This document shows positions 8,993 to 16,611 of a stretch of DNA of 64,000 nt, one piece after another (positions within the stretch are counted from its first letter, which is position 1; each line of letters opens with the position of its first letter). A program made the translations under genes and the position numbers. The DNA lies in the NCBI RefSeq assembly GCF_000525835.1, contig NZ_AODD01000009.1:62001-126000 (forward strand). The letters are read 5' to 3'. The stretch comes from Listeria grandensis FSL F6-0971. GTDB lineage: Bacteria; Bacillota; Bacilli; Lactobacillales; Listeriaceae. The notes beneath the pieces were generated by a model, which saw only the letters and a program-made list of their open reading frames with translations, was not told where the DNA came from and ran no database searches.

Positions 8993-9075
8993 GGAGGGGT
9001 AGCGAAGTGGCTAAACGCGGCGGACTGTAAATCCGCTCCTTCGGGTTCGGCAGTTCGAATCTGCCCCCTCCACCA
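8993..9075 (+). tRNA. tRNA-Tyr (anticodon GTA)
   Basis: Class II tRNA with a long variable arm (CTCCTTCGGGTTCGG region), acceptor GGAGGGG/CCCCTCC, anticodon loop CTGTAAA and encoded CCA. Confidence 0.96.
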
Positions 9076-9086
9076 TTTTTTATTAT

Positions 9087-9161
9087 TGGGCTATAGCCAA
9101 GCGGTAAGGCAACGGATTTTGATTCCGTCATGCGCCGGTTCGAATCCAGCTAGCCCAGCCA
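9087..9161 (+). tRNA. tRNA-Gln (anticodon TTG)
   Basis: Acceptor TGGGCTA/TAGCCCA, anticodon stem CGGAT/ATTCCG region with loop containing TTG, encoded CCA. The T-stem reads GCCGG / CCAGC, with one C:A mismatch where a C:G pair is usual. Confidence 0.93.
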
Positions 9162-9166
9162 TATTA

Positions 9167-9239
9167 GAGCCGTTAGCTCAGTTGGTAGAGCATCTGACTT
9201 TTAATCAGAGGGTCGATGGTTCGAGCCCATCACGGCTCA
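9167..9239 (+). tRNA. tRNA-Lys (anticodon TTT)
   Basis: Acceptor GAGCCGT/ACGGCTC, anticodon stem TCTGA/TCAGA with loop CTTTTAA, T-loop GTTCGAGCC. Last tRNA of the cluster; a terminator follows within 10 bp. Confidence 0.97.
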
Positions 9240-9246
9240 TAAAAAG

Positions 9247-9276
9247 AGATTGATTTTAAAAATCAATCTTTTTTTT
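9247..9276. terminator. Bidirectional terminator of the tRNA cluster and the convergent gene
   Basis: Stem GATTGAT/ATCAATC with a 7-nt AT loop, then T8 on the plus strand and an A/T-rich flank on the other. The stop codon of the convergent minus-strand gene lies inside the hairpin. Confidence 0.75.
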
Positions 9277-9715
9277 GCATTTGAACAGCGCACATGTTTA
9301 CTCTATAATGAATTTCAGTTGTTGCCCAGAAATGCTTACCCCTCCCGTTTCCAAATAGAACTGGGTGCTTTTTTTTGCTCATACCTAACTGCTCTGCTGC
9401 TTCTTCCATTGTGATAAATACCTGCACCGGAAATCCTTTTTGATCAAACAGTAAGATTGGCATCATTCCCGTTTTACCATCCATATAAAAATGGAGCGCA
9501 TCGCGTAATTTCTCTCCTTGCTTCGTCAAACCTTCGAATACAATCATATCATCATTAAACAACGCATGTACTAATTCTGCTGAAACCAACCACTGAAATG
9601 ATTCAAAATGATCAATGTCATAATATGCTTTATTAGTGTCTCCTAATTTCAATAAGAACTTCCATTCTGTTTTCAAACGTTCTACTATACGTCGCTGCTT
9701 CTCTTGTACTTGCAT
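9263..9715 (-). CDS. Hypothetical protein of about 150 residues
   Basis: No family recognised. Soluble and mixed alpha/beta. The N-terminal part is charged and helical (EKQRRIVERLKTEWKFL). The C-terminal part contains a helix-turn-helix-like stretch MEEAAEQLGMSKKKHPVLF followed by GNGRGKHFWATTEIHYR. ATG 9715 was chosen over an ATG 9 nt upstream because of its distance from AGGAGGAGA. It converges on the tRNA cluster and shares its terminator. A small DNA-binding protein is possible but unproven. Confidence 0.7.
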   Translation of the reverse strand: MQVQEKQRRIVERLKTEWKFLLKLGDTNKAYYDIDHFESFQWLVSAELVHALFNDDMIVFEGLTKQGEKLRDALHFYMDGKTGMMPILLFDQKGFPVQVFITMEEAAEQLGMSKKKHPVLFGNGRGKHFWATTEIHYRVNMCAVQMQKKD

Positions 9716-9927
9716 TATTATCATCTCCTCCTATGGCTCGTAACTTGGTATACATAGAGTATAATATAGGAGTTAAGAACAGTTGGGACTTTTAGCGTAC
9801 TTTTCATGACAATTTACAAAAAGAGCATTTTTCTAGAGAATTGTTTTGAAGGTTTGCGTACTTCCGCTACATAGATGGTGTTTATGTTATACTAATACTA
9901 CTTTCGATTTAAAGGAGGAATTCTAAT

Positions 9928-10680
9928 ATGGCTACTTTTTCTACTCATTTCATATCAAAATCATTACAGTTAAGAACCTCTTTGCAAGTCTTTATCCCTG
10001 ATCAGGTTGATACTGAAGAACCGTTGCGCCTATTGTACTTATTACACGGTTTATCCGATGATGATACAGCTTGGTTGAGCAACACATCTCTGGTCCGCTA
10101 TGCCCAGAATCGTAATATTGCAATTGTTATGCCGCAAGTTCATCGCAGTTTTTATACGGACATGCGAGTTGGAAATCAGTACTGGACTTTTTTAAGTGAG
10201 GAATTACCACAGCTTATTCACAGCTGGTTCAAACTGCCGACTGAGCCTGAAAATACATATGTAGCAGGGCTTTCCATGGGAGGCTTTGGGGCATTCAAAT
10301 GGGGATTCTGCCACCCAGAGAAATTCGCGGGGATTGCATCGTTATCCGGCGCACTTGATATGGTAGGGTTGCGCGAGACGCGTCCTGAAGGAGAAAACGA
10401 GATGCTAGCAACTTTTGGCTCTATTGCCGAACAGCGAAGTTCTACTAATGATTTACTGGCTTTGCTAGACAAAGAATTTACCACGAAACCGCGTGTCCTC
10501 CAGCTTTGTGGTACAGAAGATTTCCTCTATGACAATAACCTTATTTTTAAGGCGCATATCGAAAAAACAGATTTCCCTTACATTTATCGGGAAGCACCAG
10601 GTGAGCATAACTGGGAATATTGGGATCGCGAAATTCAAACTGTACTTGATTGGATCGATCAAAAAGGAGACTTTGCATGA
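9928..10680 (+). CDS. Alpha/beta-hydrolase esterase (EstA tributyrin esterase / esterase-D family)
   Basis: 250 residues with the putative-esterase fold: LLYLLHGLSDDDTAW (oxyanion region, 35-49), nucleophile elbow GLSMGG with Ser116, Asp198 in LCGTEDFLYD, and His227 in PGEHNWEYW. A full catalytic triad is visible and there is no signal peptide, so it is an intracellular short-chain ester hydrolase. The start at ATG 9928 has AAAGGAGG 8 nt upstream, and TATACT lies about 40 bp upstream. It overlaps the next gene by 4 nt (ATGA), implying translational coupling with the PAP2 phosphatase. Substrate unknown; lipid or acyl-thiol esters are typical of the family. Confidence 0.9.
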   Translation: MATFSTHFISKSLQLRTSLQVFIPDQVDTEEPLRLLYLLHGLSDDDTAWLSNTSLVRYAQNRNIAIVMPQVHRSFYTDMRVGNQYWTFLSEELPQLIHSWFKLPTEPENTYVAGLSMGGFGAFKWGFCHPEKFAGIASLSGALDMVGLRETRPEGENEMLATFGSIAEQRSSTNDLLALLDKEFTTKPRVLQLCGTEDFLYDNNLIFKAHIEKTDFPYIYREAPGEHNWEYWDREIQTVLDWIDQKGDFA

Positions 10681-11372
10681 TGAATACGAAAAAAAATGCG
10701 CGCCTCTTATTTTTGCTTAGTGCGATGACAGCCGCCGGTTTTATTGTACTATTGATCGGTGTCACTACAAATGCTAGCTTTATTACACAGTTTGATACCT
10801 ATTGGATTGATATTATTCGCGTTAATATTTCAGCAACAAAAACGGACATCATTGCTTTTATCACTAATTTTGGTGGCGTTGCTGCGATTGTAGTGATGAC
10901 CATCCTGCTTTTACTAATCTTTATCCTTATGAAGCGCTACACGATTGCGATTTGGTTTGGTGGAACGGTTTTAGTTGGTGGTGCGCTTTTGCCTTGGCTT
11001 ATTAAACAGATCATCGCACGTCCACGCCCCAGTGATATGTTAATTGAACAAGGTGGTTTTAGTTTTCCAAGTGGTCATGCAGCAGGCTCGACAGCGTTTT
11101 ATGGCATGATTGCAGCACTTCTCATTATTGCTTTTACAAAATTATGGCATCGTATCGTAATCGGTTTTCTTGCGTTCCTCATCATTTTAGTGATTATGTA
11201 CACGCGTGTCTATCTTGGCGTTCATTATCCTTCTGATGTCACCGCTGGATTGCTGCTAGGTAGCACGATCGTTCTCAGCGGTAGCGCCCTATTTTTACTA
11301 TACAGTCAATCCTGTCATCACTATTTATTGGCTCGAAACTGGAAAGACGTTTACTTGAAAAAATTAGAATAA
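10677..11372 (+). CDS. PAP2-family membrane phosphatase (PgpB / undecaprenyl-pyrophosphate phosphatase type)
   Basis: 231 residues, about six membrane segments, with the three PAP2 motifs: KQIIARPRPSD, PSGHAAGST and TRVYLGVHYPSDV. The catalytic His residues and Arg are kept. Such proteins dephosphorylate lipid phosphates such as undecaprenyl pyrophosphate or phosphatidylglycerol phosphate at the outer face of the membrane. ATG 10677 was chosen over ATG 10650 because GGAG lies 7 nt before it and it overlaps the esterase stop by 4 nt. Last gene of a two-gene operon ending in a strong terminator. Confidence 0.92.
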   Translation: MMNTKKNARLLFLLSAMTAAGFIVLLIGVTTNASFITQFDTYWIDIIRVNISATKTDIIAFITNFGGVAAIVVMTILLLLIFILMKRYTIAIWFGGTVLVGGALLPWLIKQIIARPRPSDMLIEQGGFSFPSGHAAGSTAFYGMIAALLIIAFTKLWHRIVIGFLAFLIILVIMYTRVYLGVHYPSDVTAGLLLGSTIVLSGSALFLLYSQSCHHYLLARNWKDVYLKKLE

Positions 11373-11373
11373 C

Positions 11374-11429
11374 AAAAAAGCTATGCCGTCCGTATCTCCT
11401 TTTACAGGTTACGAATGGCATAGCTTTTT
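11374..11429. terminator. Bidirectional intrinsic terminator
   Basis: AAAAAGCTATGCC and GGCATAGCTTTTT arms around a 29-nt loop, serving the PAP2 gene (+) and the convergent small membrane protein gene (-). Confidence 0.9.
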
Positions 11430-11435
11430 GCTTAT

Positions 11436-11597
11436 TTAACTACGCTTATTTCTAGCACTTTGAATTAAATTCCAAATAACCAATACCAGAACGACTACCA
11501 ATAAAATATTGATCAATGCCCCACCAATATGGAAAATCAATCCGATGACCCAGAATACAAACAGGATAACAATAATCCCCCAAATAATACCAAGCAT
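11436..11597 (-). CDS. Lmo0937-family small membrane protein
   Basis: 53 residues, almost wholly hydrophobic (MLGIIWGIIVILFVFWVIG start) with a short basic tail ARNKRS. The pattern matches the small Listeria/Bacillus family named after Lmo0937, function unknown. ATG 11597 follows AGGAGGG by 6 nt; the in-frame ATG further upstream lacks a ribosome site. It may follow the oxidoreductase gene in the same direction, with a 63-bp gap. Confidence 0.8.
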   Translation of the reverse strand: MLGIIWGIIVILFVFWVIGLIFHIGGALINILLVVVLVLVIWNLIQSARNKRS

Positions 11598-11660
11598 CTG
11601 CAACCCTCCTAGATTTGTGTCATCTATATCTTTACCACAATGAAAAAAGGCCAAACATTC

Positions 11661-12599
11661 TTACTCGAAGCTAATTACGATTTTTCCTTTTGCGTGGTGT
11701 GTCTCACTTAACGCATGCGCATCATAGACACCTTGCGCGGAAAATGGGAATGTTGCACCAACAATCGCCTTCACTTTTCCACTTGCCATTAAATCAGCGA
11801 ATGCTTGAAGTTGCTCTCCGTTTGGGACCAGCCAAATGCTTTTTGCAATGATATTTTTCGCGTTGGCAATCTCTTGATCTGGCTCCGATACGATGGAAAT
11901 CAAACGTCCTGTGTTAGCCTTCAAGACTCGGAAACTATCCTTTTGAATATCGCCCCCCATTGTATCAAAAACGACGTCGACATCTGTCAACACGTCCGCA
12001 AAATTTGTCGTTTTGTAATCAATCACTTCATCCGCGCCTAGCTCCTTCAAAAAAGCCGCATTCTTCTCGCTTGCCGTCGTAATCACGTGCGCCCCAGCAT
12101 TTTTTGCAAGTTGAATCGCAAGTGTTCCGACGCCTCCCGCCCCGGCATGAATCAACACTTTTTCACCAGCTTGTAGTGTTGCATGATCAAACAGCGCTTG
12201 CCAAGCTGTCAAACCAGCTAGTGGAATCGAAGCTGCTTCCTCGAATGACACATTATCTGGAATTCTGGCGAGTAATGGCGCATCGACTACAGTATATTCT
12301 GCATACGTACCAAAACGTGTGGTTTCCGGACGCGCAAATACTTTATCGCCAATTTTCCAATCTGTCACGTTAGCACCGACCTCTGAAATCACACCTGCCG
12401 CGTCCCAGCCAAGAATAATCGGAAATGGCCAATCCATCATTTGTTTTAAGTACCCTTCGCGAAGTTTCCAGTCAATTGGATTAATCGATGTTGCCGCAAG
12501 CTTCACTACAACCTGTCCAGCGCCCGCTTTTGGCGTCTCAACCTCCGCCTCTTTCAATACATCTTTACCACCATAATTTTCAATAATAACTGCTTTCAT
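11661..12599 (-). CDS. NADP-dependent quinone oxidoreductase-like MDR protein
   Basis: 312 residues. GroES-like N-terminal domain (INPIDWKLREGY, GWDAAGVI) and Rossmann domain with HAGAGGVGTLAIQLAKNAGAHV. The Cys/His zinc ligands of alcohol dehydrogenases are absent, placing it in the zeta-crystallin/quinone oxidoreductase branch, probably reducing quinones or enones with NADPH. The start at 12599 follows GAGGAGG. The gene is 15 bp downstream of a MarR regulator on the same strand, suggesting one inducible operon for electrophile or redox stress. Confidence 0.92.
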   Translation of the reverse strand: MKAVIIENYGGKDVLKEAEVETPKAGAGQVVVKLAATSINPIDWKLREGYLKQMMDWPFPIILGWDAAGVISEVGANVTDWKIGDKVFARPETTRFGTYAEYTVVDAPLLARIPDNVSFEEAASIPLAGLTAWQALFDHATLQAGEKVLIHAGAGGVGTLAIQLAKNAGAHVITTASEKNAAFLKELGADEVIDYKTTNFADVLTDVDVVFDTMGGDIQKDSFRVLKANTGRLISIVSEPDQEIANAKNIIAKSIWLVPNGEQLQAFADLMASGKVKAIVGATFPFSAQGVYDAHALSETHHAKGKIVISFE

Positions 12600-12614
12600 C
12601 CTCTATTTCCTCCT

Positions 12615-13046
12615 CTAAAGTGAACGTGTCACATTCGCCGACATCCGTTCTAAAATATCTGCAAAATGAGCTAGTTCTTGTTCTGATAAACCGTCTAATA
12701 ATTCCTTCTGAAAAGCTTCTTTTTGTGCCGTCAACGCTGCAAGTCTTGTCTCACCCAATTCCGTTAACCGAATAAAAGTTGCTCGCCGATCCGGCACCCG
12801 CTTTTCACGAATGAGCAAACCGTCTTCTTCCAGTTTTTTTAAATGTCTTGTGATCGCTGCAGCATCAAGGTCCAAGCTACGTTGCAAAGCCTGTTGGTTC
12901 TGCTCCCCAGCACAAGATAAACGATACAAAATTTCTACTTTCGTCGCACTCATCTGTAGTGTAGCTTCAAATTTCTGGTTCATTTGTTTGCATAAACCAT
13001 GCATTTGAGCAAGCAATATCGCACGCTCTGAACAACCATCGTCCAT
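12615..13046 (-). CDS. MarR-family transcriptional regulator
   Basis: 143 residues from ATG 13046, preceded by GGGGGGA. The upstream in-frame extension would be untypical for the family. The winged helix shows NQQALQRSLDLDAAAITRHLKKLEEDGLLIREKRVPDRRATFIRLTELG spread over its middle, with the DRR wing. Cys39-type redox signalling cannot be judged, though the N-terminus carries CSERAILL. Located directly upstream of the quinone-oxidoreductase-like gene, it is probably its repressor. Nested palindromes in its own leader suggest autoregulation. Confidence 0.92.
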   Translation of the reverse strand: MDDGCSERAILLAQMHGLCKQMNQKFEATLQMSATKVEILYRLSCAGEQNQQALQRSLDLDAAAITRHLKKLEEDGLLIREKRVPDRRATFIRLTELGETRLAALTAQKEAFQKELLDGLSEQELAHFADILERMSANVTRSL

Positions 13047-13058
13047 CTTTATCCCCCC

Positions 13059-13087
13059 ATTAATTGACCCATCAATTGATGTATCAA
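13059..13087. promoter_or_regulatory. Candidate MarR operator
   Basis: Two adjoining dyads just upstream of the marR-type start: TTGATGTATCAA (13076-13087) and ATCAATTGAT (13071-13080), followed by a related half site ATTAATTGA. This arrangement is typical of MarR autoregulatory sites; binding is inferred. Confidence 0.55.
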
Positions 13088-13438
13088 CTATATTACTCTT
13101 TTCCAGCAAACTTGCAAGATATTTGCTCAAAGGAAATATTACAGGCACCTTTCATCTGCTATTCATCGTTATTTCTGCCTCGGATTATGTTTACCATTTA
13201 ACGTTCCAATGTCCTATTTGAAGTGGCTCGCCCTCTTTGCAATCCTGATTTACGCCTTACAATTCCTCATAAGTCAGATGATTATCCTCTCTCCAACCGT
13301 GACAGCAATCGGCTACTTAATTTCGACACAAAAGAAGCAATTTACAACAAAAAAAGGAAAGATCCTCTGTCATCCTCCAAATAATGATTATATAATGAAG
13401 AGAGTTCCATAAAAATGGTAAGAGGAGAGATTCAAAAA
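13088..13438. other. Intergenic region between marR-type and lipoprotein genes
   Basis: About 350 bp. It must contain divergent promoters (TATATTAC-like near 13090 and TATATAATG near 13388), but no gene is supported. A hydrophobic 67-codon plus-strand frame from 13209 lacks a ribosome site. Confidence 0.4.
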
Positions 13439-14161
13439 ATGAAAAAAAGCATCGGGATACTGCTTTTGGGCTTTGTATTACTTTTAGCATCATGCTCAAC
13501 CCCATCAGGCAGCGAAGAAAAAGCAGAAACCAAGACGACATTAAAACTTGATAAAAAAGACTTGATCGCGGAAGTAAATGATATTTTCACCGTTACAGGG
13601 AAGACCACTCCGAGCGCTTCTGTGAGTATAGATGATGTAACTGTTACGGCGGACAAGCAAGGTGATTTTGAGCTAAGCCACGTCTATGAGAGTGACAAGT
13701 CGTACAAAGTTTTAGCTACAAAAAAAGGCCTAGAAGAAAGCAGCGCAACAATTAATGTGACGCAGCCTGTTGCCATTAAAGAGAAGAAACAAGAGCTAGA
13801 AGTAGCCGCAAAACAAGAGGCACTAAACAAAATAAAAACCGCGGCAAAACCAAACGCAGCAAAAATACCTTATAATGTGCTAAATCAAGATCCAAACAAA
13901 TTCGCGCACCAACCTTATTATCTAAAAGGCCAAGTAACAGATAGTGGCGCCACAACACTTCTTCGGGTGAATATGACGCAAGATGGTGACAGTTGGAAAA
14001 ATCCCGTGACTGTCATTTATGCGGGAACAACAACTGCCGTAAAAAATGATATCATCGAAGTTTACGGTACTGTTTACGGTATCTATGCCTATGATACAAC
14101 CGGTGGCAATACCGTCACGATGCCAGGAATAACGGCTTCTATCATCACTGTTTTGAAATAA
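13439..14161 (+). CDS. Secreted lipoprotein with C-terminal OB-like domain, function unknown
   Basis: 240 residues. Signal peptide MKKSIGILLLGFVLLLASC ends in lipobox LASC. A beta-rich domain (about 30-110) resembles a bacterial Ig-like module (FTVTGKTTPSASVSIDDVTVTAD), then a Lys/Ala/Gln helical linker, then a C-terminal domain (YYLKGQVTDSG... IEVYGTVYGIY) suggestive of an OB fold. ATG 13439 was chosen because the signal peptide begins there and GGAGAG lies 9 nt upstream. A TATAAT box is at about 13390. Monocistronic with its own terminator. Anchored outside the cell; role unknown. Confidence 0.85.
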   Translation: MKKSIGILLLGFVLLLASCSTPSGSEEKAETKTTLKLDKKDLIAEVNDIFTVTGKTTPSASVSIDDVTVTADKQGDFELSHVYESDKSYKVLATKKGLEESSATINVTQPVAIKEKKQELEVAAKQEALNKIKTAAKPNAAKIPYNVLNQDPNKFAHQPYYLKGQVTDSGATTLLRVNMTQDGDSWKNPVTVIYAGTTTAVKNDIIEVYGTVYGIYAYDTTGGNTVTMPGITASIITVLK

Positions 14162-14164
14162 AGG

Positions 14165-14207
14165 AAAATCGTCGGAATTTGTGCATGCTAGTTCCGATGA
14201 TTTTTTT
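14165..14207 (+). terminator. Intrinsic terminator of the lipoprotein gene
   Basis: Stem AAATCGTCGGAA / TTCCGATGATTT with T7, starting 3 bp after the stop codon. Confidence 0.9.
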
Positions 14208-14257
14208 GCTATTGCTTCCGCCCACGGAGCACTTTTCACAGTGTAAAGCTAAAAGGG

Positions 14258-14287
14258 TTGACAGAGCCAAAAGCGCTATGCTACAAT
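14258..14287 (+). promoter_or_regulatory. Promoter of tRNA-Ala
   Basis: Consensus TTGACA (14258-14263) and TACAAT (14282-14287) separated by 18 nt, 14 bp before the tRNA. Confidence 0.85.
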
Positions 14288-14301
14288 GATTTCAAGATAT
14301 C

Positions 14302-14374
14302 GGGGTGTTAGCTCAGCTGGGAGAGCGCTACGCTGGCAGTGTAGAGGTCAGGGGTTCGATCCCCCTACGCTCCA
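14302..14374 (+). tRNA. tRNA-Ala (anticodon GGC)
   Basis: Acceptor GGGGTGT/ACGCTCC with two G:T pairs, D-arm GCTCAGCTGGGAGAGC, anticodon stem CTACG/TGTAG with loop CTGGCAG, T-loop GTTCGATCC, discriminator A. Stand-alone transcription unit with promoter and terminator. Confidence 0.95.
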
Positions 14375-14378
14375 TAAT

Positions 14379-14422
14379 AATAGGAAGGCGGTCTGCGCGT
14401 GCAGGCCGCCTTCCTATTTTTT
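14379..14422 (+). terminator. Strong terminator of tRNA-Ala
   Basis: GGAAGGCGG and CCGCCTTCC arms extended by CTGC/GCAG around a GCGT loop, then T6. It overlaps the last codons of the convergent HTH gene. Confidence 0.92.
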
Positions 14423-14660
14423 ATGTATATGGTCGGTATTTTCTTCGCAGTATCAGTTGTTCTTCTTTACGCTTTTCAATATCAGCTTTGAAAAATAAAT
14501 TGATCTTTCCTTTTTCCACGCGTTCTAGCTTGCCTCGTTTGACGAGAGATGACAGAGCTTGTTTGGATATACCTAGAAATACTGCGGCTTCTTCTGTAGT
14601 TAGGAAATATTGTTCAAGAAGGATGATCGCTTTTCTTTTTTTTCCATTTGCTTTTCCCAC
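14421..14660 (-). CDS. Small excisionase/MerR-type helix-turn-helix protein with KYRPY tail
   Basis: 79 residues as read from GTG 14660. The HTH reads FLTTEEAAVFLGISKQALSSLVKRGKL, followed by a basic wing (KGKINLFFKADIEKRKEEQ) and an ending RRKYRPYT. A second protein of this window (62256-62483) shares the HTH spacing, the IE-RK segment and the KYRPY tail. An ATG 14 nt inside the GTG frame has a better ribosome site (GGGTGGGA) but is out of frame through an A8 run. One more A would give a start that aligns with the paralogue, so an undercalled base is possible. Likely a small DNA-binding regulator; the target is unknown. Confidence 0.75.
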   Translation of the reverse strand: MGKANGKKRKAIILLEQYFLTTEEAAVFLGISKQALSSLVKRGKLERVEKGKINLFFKADIEKRKEEQLILRRKYRPYT

Positions 14661-14788
14661 CCGCTTTCTATTTGTTATTTTACTGGATGTTGGGGGTCTT
14701 TTTCAAGTCTTGGCCTAATAATGCTTTCATCTATTTCAAAAAAGGGCTATACTTAATTGGTTACTATTATCGAAATGGAGGTTTTCAT

Positions 14789-15523
14789 TTGAATCCGATT
14801 ATAGATCATTTGCGGAATCATCGGTCATTCCGCAAATTTAAAAAGGACCAACCGATTCCAAAAGAACAGCTTGATGCCATCGTTCGTTCTGCGCAAAGTG
14901 CCCCATCCTGGATTAATGGCCAGCAGTATTCGATTATAGCCATCCAAAATCCAGAAAGGAAACAAAAAATGGCGGAGTTGTGTGGTAATCAGGCGTACAT
15001 AGCGGAAAGTTCCGTTTTTCTAGTATTTGTTGCTGATTTTTATCGGGCACAGTTAGCGAGTCAACAACATGGTGGCTCGTTGTCAGCAGTGGAAAATATC
15101 GATGCCCTGCTCGTCGGTGCGACGGATGTTGGACTTGCTTGTGAAAACGCGATTATCGCCGCAGAATCATTAGAGCTCGGCGTCGTCTGCATCGGTGGAA
15201 TTCGCCGAAATATGGCAGAAGTTATCGATTTTTTGCAATTACCAAAATACGTTTTTCCGGTTGTGGGGCTTTGTGTTGGCTATCCTGATGTAGGGATGCC
15301 TATCAAACCACGACTTCCCAAAGAAGCTATTTATTTTGAAGAAACATATCAAAGCGATGTCGCGGCATCACTTGCGGCATATGATGAAACGATTATTCCG
15401 TTTTCGACGCGTGAAGGTGGGATTTCTTGGACAAAGCGCGTTTCTGCATTTTACGACAAAGATTATTACCCTTCGATCGCAGAGGCGCTTAAAAAACAAG
15501 GATTTGTAATGAAAGATTTATAA
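14789..15523 (+). CDS. NADPH-dependent nitro/flavin reductase (NfsA/Frp family)
   Basis: 244 residues. Nitroreductase fold with HRSFRKFKKDQPIP at the N-terminus (FMN phosphate-binding Arg), APSWINGQQ, GATDVGLACENAIIAAESLELG and VGLCVGYPD. FMN enzyme reducing flavins, quinones or nitro compounds with NADPH. The start is TTG 14789, 7 nt after ATGGAGG; upstream in-frame ATG codons lack a ribosome site and would add a spurious hydrophobic extension. It lies 17 bp before manA, in the order flavin reductase-manA-chdC as in Listeria. Confidence 0.92.
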   Translation: MNPIIDHLRNHRSFRKFKKDQPIPKEQLDAIVRSAQSAPSWINGQQYSIIAIQNPERKQKMAELCGNQAYIAESSVFLVFVADFYRAQLASQQHGGSLSAVENIDALLVGATDVGLACENAIIAAESLELGVVCIGGIRRNMAEVIDFLQLPKYVFPVVGLCVGYPDVGMPIKPRLPKEAIYFEETYQSDVAASLAAYDETIIPFSTREGGISWTKRVSAFYDKDYYPSIAEALKKQGFVMKDL

Positions 15524-15540
15524 TTAGGAGGAAAAAAACA

Positions 15541-16494
15541 ATGACAAAGGCTTTATTTTTAGATTCCGTTTTTCAAGATCGTATTTGGGGAGGCACGAAA
15601 CTACGCGACTTTTTCGGATACACGATTCCGTCTGAAACGACCGGTGAATATTGGGCGATTTCGGCGCACCCACACGGCCCTTCTACAGTAAAAAATGGCG
15701 AATTCAAAGGGAAAACACTGATCGAATTATGGAATAATGAACCGGCTCTATTCGGAAATCCGACCGAGGCTGTTTTTCCATTACTCACAAAAATTTTGGA
15801 TGCAAATACAGATCTTTCGGTGCAAGTTCACCCAAACGATGCCTACGCTAAAGAGCACGAGAATGGCGAGCTTGGCAAGACGGAATGTTGGTATATTATT
15901 GACTGTGAGCCTGGTGCTGAGCTTGTTTATGGACATAATGCTACGTCGAAAGAGCAATTGATTGCATGGACGCGCGACGGAAAATGGGGAGAGTTGCTTC
16001 GTAAAGTTGCAATTAAACCAGGTGACTTTTTCTATGTGCCAAGTGGTACGATTCATGCGTTATGTACTGGGACGCTCGTTTTGGAGACGCAACAGAGTTC
16101 GGATACGACTTATCGTGTCTATGACTACGACCGTGTCGATGATCATGGCAATAAACGCGAGCTTCATTTAGGGAAAGCAATTGATGTAACGACAGTGCCG
16201 CACCACGATGCCGTGCTAGATATCCAAACAAAAACGATCGGCGCTTTGACGGAAACGACGTTTGTCAACAGTGAATTTTTCGCCGTTTATAAATGGGATA
16301 TTGCCGGTAGTGCTGATTTCACTGCTACTGCACCATACACATTGGTTAGCGTACTTGCTGGTGAAGCAACGTTAACAATTGATGACGACACAACAACGAT
16401 CAAAAAAGCGGATCACTTCATCCTACCAAACACGTGTAAAAACTGGACAATCGATGGCAATGTTAGCTGTATCGTCTCCACGCCAGCCAAATAA
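15541..16494 (+). CDS. manA: Mannose-6-phosphate isomerase (class I)
   Basis: 317 residues. Interconverts mannose-6-P and fructose-6-P, using zinc. Cupin motifs are in order: QDRIWGGTKL, VQVHPNDAYAKEHENGELGKTECWYII (His and Glu zinc ligands) and GTIHALCTGTLVLETQQSSDTTYRVYDYDR with the catalytic Arg. The length is that of the short Firmicutes form. The start at 15541 is preceded by TTAGGAGGA. Probably co-transcribed with the upstream flavin reductase and ended by a terminator. Links mannose uptake to glycolysis and supplies mannose-6-P for glycans. Confidence 0.96.
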   Translation: MTKALFLDSVFQDRIWGGTKLRDFFGYTIPSETTGEYWAISAHPHGPSTVKNGEFKGKTLIELWNNEPALFGNPTEAVFPLLTKILDANTDLSVQVHPNDAYAKEHENGELGKTECWYIIDCEPGAELVYGHNATSKEQLIAWTRDGKWGELLRKVAIKPGDFFYVPSGTIHALCTGTLVLETQQSSDTTYRVYDYDRVDDHGNKRELHLGKAIDVTTVPHHDAVLDIQTKTIGALTETTFVNSEFFAVYKWDIAGSADFTATAPYTLVSVLAGEATLTIDDDTTTIKKADHFILPNTCKNWTIDGNVSCIVSTPAK

Positions 16495-16506
16495 TATGTT
16501 CGATTT

Positions 16507-16536
16507 GCCTTCACATTTTTTGTGGGGGCTTTTTTT
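16507..16536 (+). terminator. Intrinsic terminator of manA
   Basis: Nine-pair stem GCCTTCACA / TGTGGGGGC with two G:T pairs and a T5 loop, then T7, 13 bp after the manA stop. Confidence 0.75.
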
Positions 16537-16611
16537 CACAAACATGCGTTGGGACAATTTTCGTATTTCTATGTTACAATTCAAGTAATACATAGGAAGG
16601 AAGTGCTTGGT

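Noticed and set aside
8981-9253. Plus-strand frame across tRNA-Tyr, -Gln and -Lys
   Set aside because: It consists of tRNA sequence, so it is a shadow.
13209-13412. Plus-strand hydrophobic frame of 67 codons before the lipoprotein gene
   Set aside because: No ribosome site, and it runs through the promoter of the lipoprotein gene.
14302-14660. Integrated mobile element at tRNA-Ala marked by the excisionase-like gene
   Set aside because: No integrase, no direct repeat of the tRNA 3' end, and the paralogue sits in a glycan operon, so a regulator is likelier.
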